A stretch of 64,000 nt of DNA from Muribaculaceae bacterium Isolate-037 (Harlan) (GTDB lineage: Bacteria > Bacteroidota > Bacteroidia > Bacteroidales > Muribaculaceae), in contig RIAZ01000001.1 in assembly GCA_003762615.1 (NCBI GenBank), positions 248,001-312,000 of the forward strand, written 5' to 3'. Below are positions 43,001 through 55,000 of the stretch, piece after piece. The notes beneath the pieces are model-generated. The model ran no database searches. It was not told the origin of the DNA and saw only the letters and a list, made by a program, of their open reading frames with translations. Numbering within the stretch: the stretch's first letter is position 1; the number at the start of each line of letters is the position of its first letter. Made by a program: the position numbers and the translations under genes.

Positions 43001-46000
43001 TTTTCTGCAGGTAGCGACTCCAACAAAGCAATCGTCTCGTCAAGCCTTGCAATCTTGGATTCCGAAGCCTCGGCCATCCTTCTGTATTCCGGAATTTTAT
43101 AGTGGATATAAGTCTGGTGCTGACGGTGCTGTTCCTCTTTTGCAATAAGCTTGCGCAGTTCCTTTTCAGTCTGATTCTGGAGTATTGCATACTCAGAGCC
43201 TGAAAGTTCGGCGGTAATCTGGCCAAATTCATCACCCTCTTCCTCCAATACTCGATTTTCAAGATTGTTGGATAGAAGAGATTTTGAGTTCATTACGGCA
43301 TTGGCTATCGCTCCTTTCGTTTTCAGACGCTGATATGCGGTCACGTCAAGAGAATCCTCAACTCCGAAGCGAAGGACACGGACAGGTATATTCATTTCTT
43401 TATGAAGGTTGCCCTGTCGCAAGAGACGACCCATGCGCTGCCAATAGTCCATAGGACGGTTAGGAGCGTCGAGGTGCATAAGCGTGTGGAGTCTTTCCTG
43501 AATATTTACGCCTACGCCGAGAAGAGGAGTTGTGCCCATTATCACGCGAATTTCTCCGCTGTTGACACGAGCGAAAATGTCCTCTTTCTTTTTCGCGGTC
43601 ATGCCAGAATTCATAATCCAGATCTGACCTTCCGGAACTCCGCTCTTTATGAGTTTTTGCTTTATATCCTCAAAAAGATTAAACTCGACCTTTTCAGTCT
43701 GCTTGTTCTTACGCTGATAGTTGTCTGCAAAGATTGCTACGGTGCCGTTGTATTTCTCTGTCTCTTTGAGCGAACGCAATGTCTGGCGCACGGCCTCGTT
43801 GGTCTTGGAGTGTGGATCATCGGGAGCCGACGCGCTGACTAAGCGTGCATCGACAGCGGCGGCTTTGGCAATGCCGTACATCGTTAGGGGAATGTGGGAG
43901 TTTTCCTTCTTCTCCTGTCCGGTCATTTCCTCAAATTCCTTTAGACGCTGACGCACGTATTTGAGGACAGAACGGAGTGCCGAAGTCTGGGGAAGATGAA
44001 TATCGGTGGGCTGTCCTCCTTCAAGAGCCGGGATATGTTTCTTGACTTCTCCTGCCTCATCAGTTTTGACAGTATCGGCTATTCCTGCCCACAGTCGTGC
44101 CATTTCAGGAAGATTATTGTAACCGGCGAAACGGTTCACTTCCTTGTAGGTACCGCTTGTGTCGTATTCAAGCATCTGCTGAATGCTTCCGAAGTTCCTG
44201 ACGAAATCATCAAAATACCAAATGTTGTACGCTTCCATCTCCTCCTTCGGCATGAGATAGCGCATGAACGTCCATATCTCGGCTGCGGTGTTGGATATAG
44301 GGGTGCCGGTAGCGAATACAACGTTTCGGCCTCCTGATCTTTCCTGAATTGCTTTTACCTTCAGGAACAGTCCCTGGCATTTCTTGGAAGGAGAGGGATC
44401 CACGCCTTTCACGCCTCGCTGCATGGCAGTGGCGAAACCGAGATGCTTGTATTCATGAGCCTCATCCACAAGAATAGCATCAATGCCGAGATCGTCGAAG
44501 TTAAGGTTATCGTCAGTCTCACGCTCCAACAGCTCCTGAGCCTTGATTTTAGCGTTGGCCTTTTTTATAGCCTCCTTCTTTTCATCCTTCTTCTTCTTTT
44601 TCTCCTCTTTGGCATGAAGTTCAACAAGGTTATCGCGAAGCTTCTCCACCTCCTTTTTCATGTTGGCTACCATGCGTCCATTATCCCGGTCGCCTGAAAG
44701 CTGATCAATGACTTCAAGCTTTTCTGCAATAGTGTCCTCGATAAATTTTCGCTTGCGGTCCGGATGGTCATCTATCTTTTCAAGTACAGACTGAGGGATT
44801 ACAACCATGTCCCAGTCATTGTAGCGTATCTTTGCATAGAAATCCTTTCGTCCCTGTGCGTTGCGGTCTTTATCCTCCAGACTGAGGATGCGCGCGTCAG
44901 GATACAACGCCTTTGCGCTCGCCACAAATTGACCGAGAGTAGAGTTTTGCACTACAATCATTGGCTTCTTGGCTGTGCCGAGTCGCCGCATTTCCATCGC
45001 TGTGGTGATAAGCGTATAGGTCTTGCCGGTACCTACCTCATGGGCAAGCATGAGGCTTTGCATTGTGCCTCTTACCACTGCCTTTGATTGATGCGGGCGC
45101 AATTTCAGCGGCTTGCCGTTTACAACTGTGGCCGCCCCTTCAAATCTTTCAGGAACATACTCATCGGGTATCTCTATAGGTGCGGAGTTATTGAAGATGT
45201 CGTTGTATTTGTTTTCAATCTCCGTGGCAAGCGCTTCGTCCTGTTGCATACGTCCACGTAGCCAGGAGCGGAAGTCCTCGCGTATCTCATCAACCTTGCT
45301 TGCGCATACCTGTGTGGCTTTGGGGTCGGAGATTACTCCACCTTCCTTCTGTGTCTTTGTTACCCTGATGGTTTTGTTCGACATGGCTGCAAGTATCAGC
45401 TCATGCCCCGGAATGATTTTTTCGCAAATCTCACTCTGTACGCCGAAAGACTTATCTTTTTCAGGAAAAAACCTCACGTCTGTCTGCATGGTCCATGTTC
45501 CGGCCGCATAAGACAGCTTCACGTTAAGGTCAGTCCTGTCTTTAACATATTCATTGAATAGTTCTGGGTTAAGCCATGAAGAGCCGATACTGAACTCAAT
45601 CATGTGGCTTGGCACTGTAGGAGGCACGATACGGCGGAGGGCGGTTATGTTTGCATCATACAGGCCGTTCTCATTGTTGGCTTCAGCGAGCTTCAGCTTC
45701 TCCCGCACATTTCCGGAAAGATACAGATGCGCCGGTTCCATGACATGGGTCGTGGGGTTCTCATATCCCAGACCCTGCTTTACAATCTCTTTCTTGACCT
45801 CCCCGACAGGTCTTCCTAACGCCTCGGCTATGTATTCCATGTTGAGGTTACCTGACTGCCGGATGCTGAGAATTACGCCGTCTGTGATATTCTGCGGCTT
45901 CGGCTGTTCCATTCTCGCCATGACGCGTCCACGGAAAATGTCGGCTTTCCCGAACACAGGTGTGTGGTCAATACCTTCTTCCCGGTAGGTTTCAAGAGCA

Positions 46001-49000
46001 AGCACTGTCGGATAGTCAACATCATTCTTCAGCCAAGAAATAGATGTATTCCTATGCAGGTTCCCATAATAGCCGACAAACTTGTCGTATGCCCTGTTGA
46101 GGTTGTCTAAGTATGACTGTAAACCTTCGTCTCCTTCGTTGTTCTTCTGATAGTCGAGAAGCTCGGTAAGTGCCTTTTTGATTTCATTGTAATCGGAGAT
46201 TACCTGCGGACGGGTGCGCCCTTTGACTTTGTTCTTGTTGAACTGCGCTATCCGCTCTTCCTCTCCTTTCGGATTCTTGTTGTCAAGTTTCGACATGAGG
46301 GGGCGGAGTGTGCCGTCATAGTTGACACACACCCTTCCTTTGGAGTCAACCTGCATGGTGCCGGTCTTTACCTCGACTCCTGCCTGATCATAGGTAGGCA
46401 CATATTCCTTCCTGTGGTTTGTCGGTTCGGTTATCGTCTCCGGTTCCTCAAAGGTCTTTTTGCCCATCTCCTTCACCCATGCTTTCAGCATTCTCCCCTG
46501 ATCCTTTCCCTTGGCCGGATGAAGGGCTACGGAAGTCGGACGGTATGTGTTGCCAGTCTCAAAGCCGAATTTCATTTCTCCGGCCATGTGTTCCGGATGC
46601 TCCACGAAATAGCGGTTGTAGCTAAGCGATCGGGTGACGGTTTTCTTCCCGTCGTTATACTCCGCTGTCCTGACTCCGGTGGTAGATGATGCGTCTATGG
46701 CGTGTTCACTCTTCTGGCCGTTGACCCTCTTCCGCACTACAATGATGTCACTCGTCGCGTCTGTGTCTCCGAAGGTCTCATTGTGGAGTCTGAAGAGGCC
46801 AACGATGTCTGAGTTGCCTTCGTTGGTGAGCCAGTTATATAGGCCTCCCATGCTGTCGAGCGTCCCCTTTGTGGTGATGAATATGCCGATGCCTCCGTCG
46901 CGGAGTTTCCTGACGTTCTTGGCAATGCAGAAATTGTGTATGTCCTTGAAGCGTTTGCTCAGGTCTGCGTCGCCGGTAGTGTCCTTCACTCGGAGTCCGG
47001 GCACAAATGGCACATTCGTTATGGCAAGGTCGATGCTGCCGTTCTGGATCCTGGTCTCTTCAAAGCCTTGTACGTCCACTTTCGCGTCTGGATACAGCAG
47101 ACTGAGCATAGTGCCGGTGGTCGTGTCCTTCTCTACGGCCTGTATCGCGCTGCGGTCGCTAAGCTCCGGAGGCATGAGTCCTATTATGTTGCCTATGCCG
47201 GCGGAACCTTCAAGCACGTTGCCGCCACGGAAACCGAGGCTCCGCGCTACGTCCCACATTGCATCTACCACATAGCCCGGCGTGAAGTATGCCGAGTTGC
47301 GGCTCATCTGTGCGTCCTCCGAAAATGCCTGTTCTCCGACAAGCTGACGGAGACGGCGTGAGATGTCCCAGTCGCTGAAAGCTTTGCCGAGACCTCCCCA
47401 GCCGCTGAAGGCTCGCATTTTCGCCATGTCCTCTGCCGTTGCGTCCGCTCCTGTCGAGGCAAGACGCTTCATTGTCTCGATAGCTTCTATATTTGCCTTG
47501 ATGCGTGCGTCAACGCTTACAGGGGCTATCTCGCTTCCTCGCTTGATTACATGGTTGTGGCGGTTCCTGCGCTGTTTCTGCGGAAGACGTGTAAGAGGTT
47601 CGTCTCGCTTTGCAGGTTTTACGGCATGTTCTGTAGATACCGTAGATACTGAACGGCCTCGTCCCGCGTCAGGCTCAGTATCGCCTCCGCCACGTCCAGC
47701 CATTCCTCTTCCGTCAGTTCCTCCATCTTCATTCCGTTGGCTCGTTCCCACCGGTTCATCCTGTCGAGGTTCGTGTCCCTCTCCTCGCCCGGAAGTGCCG
47801 GGGCGAGATTGTATGTCAGTTTTCTCTTGCTCATTGATGTTTACGGTTTCATCGAATAAATCAGCGAATAAGCCGCTAATAGGCTCTTCCGCTTTCAAAG
47901 ATATATCTTTTTTTCGGGATTTCCTAACCTTGCCTCCGGCATGCGCATCCACGGCTTTCTCATGCCCGGCAACAGGTTTGTAGGCAGGTGATGAATCCGG
48001 CGAGTGATTCACCTTCGCAAGCCCGCGCTTCTCCTTTGCTTCGTTGGCCACACGCTTGGCCTCTCCGAACACTCCGTCAGCAGGCTTCACCCGGCTCCAG
48101 TCTCCCTTCTCGCTCATTATCCCTTTCACGGATTCAAAGATTGGACTGCCGTCCGCGTCAAAATCCTCTATCTTGACTTTCTCCCACTTGCCGTTGCCGT
48201 AACGGTCCCACATCACCTCATCGCCACGCTTGTAGCCGTTGTGGCTTACTCCCTCAAGTTTCCACACATCGTCGGCTGAACCCTCGTCTGCATCTCGTTG
48301 TTCGGCGAGATGCGCCTCAACTTCGGGCGTGATAGTATATGGAGATTCTCCACGCTCTGCCATATCGGCCCATTTCTGCATAAGATCTTCCACTGGCTTT
48401 TCCTTAGGAAGATACCTCCTCATCTGATCTCTTATCGTATCAAGAAGCTCTCCATATCTCGGCGCTACAAGCCAAACCTTGTGGTCTTCTCCGATTATAT
48501 AGGAGTGTTCATCTCCACGCTTTAGGGTTGTCATCAGTTCGGCAAGGCGCAGACTTCCATTCTCCGTCCGGACAAATCGGATGTCAATACGTAATGGCTC
48601 GTATCCTTTTCGCACAGGCAGGTTGATTCTGACGTAGCCTCCGTTATCGCCGAAGTCTGCGCTCGCCACATACACACCTTTGGGCAGTTCGGTCAGATTA
48701 AGTCCTAACTCCTCAACGAGCCGGGCGGCCAAGTCTGCCCCTGCCTCGGCCGCCTTTCGCTCTGCTACCGCTACCGGGTCTTTCCCTTTTCGCTCAAAGT
48801 ACCCTAAGATAGCAAGTTGTTTGCTGATTTTGTCAAGTGTCTTATCTACTTTCCCGGAGGCAGTTGCGACTGCTCGCTCATCTTTCGCGCTGTCTGCTGT
48901 AGTCTCTGCTTCGCTTGCAACAGCCTCTGCTTCTTTTGCAAGAGCTGCTGTATCTGCTGTTGTCTGTTCATCACGTTCCTTACGTTTTTGGTTTCTCTGT

Positions 49001-52000
49001 TCGGTTATCTCTTTTCTGGCTTCATCGGCTGCGGCCTCCGCTCTCGACTCCGCTACAACTCCCTGAGCTGTCCGCATGGGGTCGGTGTCCTTCTCGGCCT
49101 TGTCGAAGTTCATGATGTCGAAGGCCTTCACCTCGTCTGCCGGCGTGAAGGGCAGGTGGTCATAGCCGGGGGCTGACTGTGCGCCGTTGTAGAATGATTT
49201 TATCCACGGTCGTATCTTCTCTCCCAGACTTCTCACCATGAGGGCGGCGAAGTCCGGAAACTCGATGATACCCTGATCGAAGTATTTGAAGGCATACGTC
49301 GTGCCTACGGAGATTATCTTTATCTTCTCCGCTGTGGTGTAGTCCTCCGGATTCCGGAAGAGGTCGCCTCGGTCTCCCTCACTGTCGTCGATGCCTAAGA
49401 GGTCGCGTAGCTCATTCTCAAGATTGCGCATTTCCTCATCCCTGACGAGCCGGGGCTTTTGCTTCGGCTTAGCCGGTGTGCTCTCAGGCTTGACAGGTGC
49501 GGAATGGTCGGAAAGCTTCGTCTCTCCTTTGGTGCTTAGGTCATTGAAGAGGCCTTCCACGTCAACGTGGTTCATCGGGATTGGCTTTGGTACTTCCGAA
49601 GTGCGCTCAGGTTTTCCTGTAGCATCCTTGTAGTCCTTTGCGGAGAGTGGCTGTGCATCGGCGACTGCTTCATCATTGCCAAGCATTCCGGCAAGTCCTT
49701 TGGCGGCTTCCTCGCTTCTCATCATGTAGCCTCCCTCCTTGCGGTCATACCATCCGCGTGGGGTCTTTCTTCCCTCGGCAAGAGGTTCGCGTATGTATGT
49801 GTCGAGTGCCGCCTTCTCCTCTTTGCTGAGGTCGCGGCCAAACTTCACGAGCCATACATCGCTTGTCTTCCCCTTCTTATTGGTGTAGGTGGTAGGCGTG
49901 ATGGTGTAGCCGTCAGAACTTTCCGCTCCTTTTCCTTGTTTATCTGATAGCAAAGCATTATCTTTGCCCCCGGAAGACAATCCCTGTGAAGCATCGCCAG
50001 CTGCATTGCTCTCTTGCAATGTGAGGATACGGCCACCCTCTCGCTCGGCTTGTCTTTTTTTCTGTTCAAGCTGCCGTCCGTTGAGATAATGCCAGTTGAC
50101 TATTTCAAGATGATCCTTTGTCGGATTCACCTCCAGTATCACGGATGAGTTCTTTTCAGCCAGATGCACGAGGATCCAGTTGTATGGCCTCTTCACTTTC
50201 TGGTTCTGCCCGTATAGGTCAGGATTGTACAATACTTCCTTAAGGATTTTCCTCCCATCCTCCGGCGTGAGGTCCTTATGGGAATCTCTGTTCTTGACGA
50301 AGATATTCTTCTTTATGATAGGTTTGCGCCCTTCGGCTCCTATTGCATCCGATACTTTCCCCGGTAGCTCCGGCAGTCCCACTGTTCTTGTCGGATTCGT
50401 GAAGTCCCCGTCGCTGACCTCGTCTATCGTCATGACATCTTCTATAATCAGTCTGCCCATGTGATCAATAGGATTTCCCTGCTTGTCTTCTCCCTTGAAT
50501 TTATCCGAAAGTTCGGCTGCTTCATCGTCTGTAAGTTGGTCTATCTGACGGAATACACTCAGGTCAGTGCCACACTGCGGACAGGTCACGTCATTACTCT
50601 TATAGTCCGGGATATGAGCCTTGCCGCATACCGGGCACGTGGTTCTGACACGTTTATACTCAGCAAACGCTTTGGTCTTACGCTTAGATGATTCAATCCA
50701 CTTTTCAAAGTCCTCAAGGTTCACCTCAGTGCAGTCGAGCCGTCGCCCGTCCTCCCAGCCCTTCTCATAATTGGAGAGGTAAGCGGAATAAGCCTCGTCA
50801 CGGTCGTTAAAGCCAAGCATCACCTTATGCTCGTCGAAAGTGCCGTCTGGGTTATACTGGTCAACGACAAACACCTTCCTGCCGTCCCAATCGTCTATGT
50901 CGGAAGAGAGATACACGTCGATGTGGTCGCCGTCCACTCCCTTAGTTCCCTTGATGTAGCCGTAGGTGTGGGTCATGGTCGTTTCCCACGGCTTGCCGTC
51001 TGCATCGGTGCCGCTACGCTTTGAGCCTTTAGGGTTCTCTATGGTAACGTCGAATGTCCCTACCTGAACATGCCCTTTCCGGTAGTTTCCTGACTCCTTC
51101 TGCGCCTCGGTCGGCTCTGTGTTCACTGTAGCCTCGGCCTCGGCAATACGCTCTCCCAGAGAAGGAGCGGACGCTGCGGCTTCCCTAATCTTCTCTTCGT
51201 CGTATGAGCGTGACTTCTTCATGTAGTCGGATAGGGTGCCGGTTTCCTCTGCACGTATGGGGTTCACGTCCACCTCTATGCCCTCGATCTCGATAGGCGT
51301 TTCGTTGATGGCGTTAAACATGGCATACTCCTTGACATCGCCCTTGTATTCAAGCACAATGTCAAGGTCGGAGTCCAGGCGTGCGTCGCCTCGGTTCCGG
51401 CTGCCGTGTATCTCCATGCCGACGATTTCTGCGTCGATGTCCGCGTCGCTGAATATCTGTTCTACCTCACGCCTGACTATATCCTTTACTTCCTGATGTG
51501 TGTAGCCTTCAAGTCCGGCGATTGGCTTCTCTTCGGTCGCCACGTCCTGCATAGGCTCTTCGCCAGAAGTGGGGTGGCTGTCAATGTATGAGGTCACTTC
51601 CCCCAGATAGCTGAAGGTCTTGCCTTCATACTCAAAGACAGAACCTTTGTAGTTGCCCTTCTTGTCAGGAGCATCCACCTGTGTCACGCTGTGCTTGCCG
51701 TCGATAATGATCTCGCGCTTGTAGGTAGGATTCTTGCTGTCTCCTTCCTCCCAGTCGTTTTCAGTCACCTCGATGCGTGCCGTCAACGCCTCTTCGTCCG
51801 GGGTCAGTTCCTTTTCAGGCTCTGCCGGTGGTAGCTCGGCAAACATTTCCTTCGCGGCAAGATATTTGCAATATGAGAATTTGTATCTTTCCTCATCGCC
51901 GGGTTGGTATCTTCCTTCCCACTCTGCAATGCTATTCTCTAATGCCGTGCGTAAAGACGCTTCGTCGGGATTCTCCTTCTTGAAAATCCTTTTGTTGATT

Positions 52001-55000
52001 TCAATCTTCTTCCTCGCTTCTTCCTCAGATAACGGGGTCTCAGGCTGTTCTACTGCTGCGGGTTTGTCTGCGGCTGCTGGTTCAGGCTCTTCACTGCGTT
52101 CAACAGGAGGTTGAGTTTCATCGCCTGTTTCGATTCGTCCGGCTTGCTCTGCTGTCGCTTCCGCGTCTCGCTTTCTCTGCTCAATGGCAGCGTCCACGAG
52201 TGCTTGCTGTTCTTTTGGGGTTGCATTTCTGAAATGTTCGTTTACTTTGGTTAATATTTCTTCTTTGGTGTCAGGATTTCCAGTCTCGCTGAATATATCA
52301 ACCATGCCCGCTGCAGCTTCTCCGGCTGACTTGTTATACATGGCAAGAACCTTCCTTACGTCGCTTGGCTTAGTGCTGTTGAAAAGGTCTGCCAGAATGA
52401 GGGTCGTTGCGTCGGTGACGCGGCTTTCGCCGTATTCATCGTCGAAGAGTCCCTGCATACGTCCGAAGGGCGACACTGGCATTCCGTCCTTGTAGATGTC
52501 AGGTGATGCGGTTTTGGCTCTGAATACGAGATCTACTGCATCCGATAGCTCTTTGCTGAGGTCATAGCCCTTCTCGGCAAGTGTCCGGTTGTTGGCTATC
52601 TCGTTCAGTCCGAGTATTACGGCCTGTCTCAGCGTCGGCATGGGGATTATCATGCGCACTGCGTCCGGCTCGGCCTGAAATATCTTGCCGATAAGCGTGT
52701 TCTCGATAAGCTCCTTTCCGGCGGCTGACAGTGCCGTGCCTGTGCGGAGTTCCGGTAGCTGCTTGTCGTTGACGGCTCCTGCGGCAACGAGTTCTCCCAG
52801 TGTCCGCGCTGCGGCCTCTTGGTCGGCATAGAAGTCGCTAAGCCGGTCATACTTGTTGAGATCGGCCACAATCCGGTTGAATGTCGCGTCGTCCACAATC
52901 TTGCCGAGTTTGATTGCCGCTTCCGGCTTAGACTGTGATTTCATCTCCTGAGCGTTGAAGCGAGAGAAGGTATTTGCGTCGTATGGCAAATCCTCATCAG
53001 GAACGAAAACGACACGTGGATGCTTCATGCCCTGCACCTGTTCAGGCGTGAGTCCATATTTACGGCCATACTTGCTGAGATATTCCAGATATGCGCCGTC
53101 TGTCCCCTGTGTGGCTGCCATGTCTCCGCTCATGGTGCGGTTGTTGCCTGAAAGCACGATGCCGTCCTTGCTGACGATTACAGGAGTCTGCATTGCCCGG
53201 CTGTCGTATGCGTCGGCCATGTTATGCACTATCTGCTGTGCGTCCCTGTCTCGCTTATAGTCGCGGTCGTTCACGCTCTGGCCGTGTTTGTCGATCGGGA
53301 AACCCTCGGTCGGCTCGAAGGCGTTGTTAACGTCATGGCTCGCTGAGGCGGCTCCTGCCTCGGTCATGACGTAGTGGCCGGTCAGCGTGCTGCCGTCCGG
53401 AAGGGTGATTACGTCAGGGTGGCCGTCCACCTTCGGGGATGCGTCCCATTTCTCCTTTATCTTCGGATTAACTGCATGGGTGCCTATGCGCTCCTGCTCG
53501 GCATGTTTCTCGGCCTTGATGCGCTGCTCTTCCTCAAAGCGTGCCACGGCCTCATCATGGAGCTGTGCGTTTCGTGCTGCCGTCTCTGCCGCTTTTGCTG
53601 CGGCTTCCTCGGCTTTGCGACGCTTCTGTGCCTCTTCTATGGCTTGCCACTTGGCAAGTGTGGTCTTGGCGGCCTCCACGCGGTCACGTGCGGCCTTCAG
53701 GTCATTTCGGTATTTTGTCATGCCTCCTGTCGGATTCACTTTGCCGACGGTCTTTTCTGCGGTCGTGATGGCGGTCTTGGCGTTGCCTATCTCGGCCTGA
53801 ACATAGGTCAGTGCGTCCTCCGGTGTGCCGAAGAACTCCGTCGCGGCCTCCCATGCCGTATCTGCATCGACGCTCTCATGTGTCAGGATAGGGTCGCCGG
53901 TCTGCTCGTCCACCGGTATTCTCTCCAGTGCCGACGGTGCTTTCTCTTCCTCCGGGGCATTGTCAGGAATATTCTCACCGGCATTGTTGCCCTCTTTCGG
54001 AATATTCTCAGGAACGGCTTGTGATCCTTCCGTCGCCCTGCGCTGCTGTTCATATTCGTATGCCTCCAACCGTCCGCGCCACTCGTCGCTGAGGAAGTCG
54101 CGGCCTCGGAGATCGTCGATGGCGGCATTGAGAATGTTATCGTCGAGCGTTGTCGCTATTTGTGTCCCTTCCTCATAACCTCGGTCATATTCTTGCACGT
54201 TGGGAACGCTTTCAAGCGTTTCCTCTGCCGTTTCAGGGGCTATTTCTTCGTTTTCTCCGGAATTGAGTACGATTTCGTCACTTTCGGGAACACCCTCGGT
54301 CGCTGCGTTGATGATTGCCTCCTGCTCCCGGTCTATGGCCTCGTATGCGGATTGAATCTCAATCTGTGGGTCGATAGCTTCTCCGACACTCATTATCTGG
54401 TCCGGTGATGTAAACTTGTATTCCCCTGACTCGTCGAGTATGATTACATCGTTGGAAGAGTCGCTCACGTCAACGCCGCTGCCGTCCGGAAACATGGCAA
54501 CGTCGCCCTTGATGATATAGACCGGCTTGTCGTCGGCCTTCATCGTGGCCGGGACGATAACGCCTCGTTCCTTGTGTGTCCGGTGGGCAACCTCGCCCTG
54601 CACCTTCTGACGCTTGTCTGCTGCTGCCTCGTTAGATGCGTCAAGTACTCCGTCAAGTGAGGCTTTGGCGTTGATGTAGTAAAGCACTGCGTCCTTCTGG
54701 TCCGGTGTGAGGTTTGGATCATTGACTATTCCCCACGGATTTTCTTTGATTTCGGCCATATACACCTCTGCCTCGTCGCCGAAAGCCTCCTCGCAAAGTT
54801 GGTGTGCCTCGGTCATGCGAAGCGATATCGCGTCGATCTCGGACTGTGCCTCCGGGTCTCCCTGCTCAAAACGGCCATAAAGAAGGCGGCTGTCCTCATA
54901 GATGCGGTCGGCCTCTGACTCTTCAGGTGTAGGCTCGTATGTCTCCTGTTCAGGGAATAACTCACGGACGTAGCGGTTTACTGCGTCCTTCTCATCCTGT

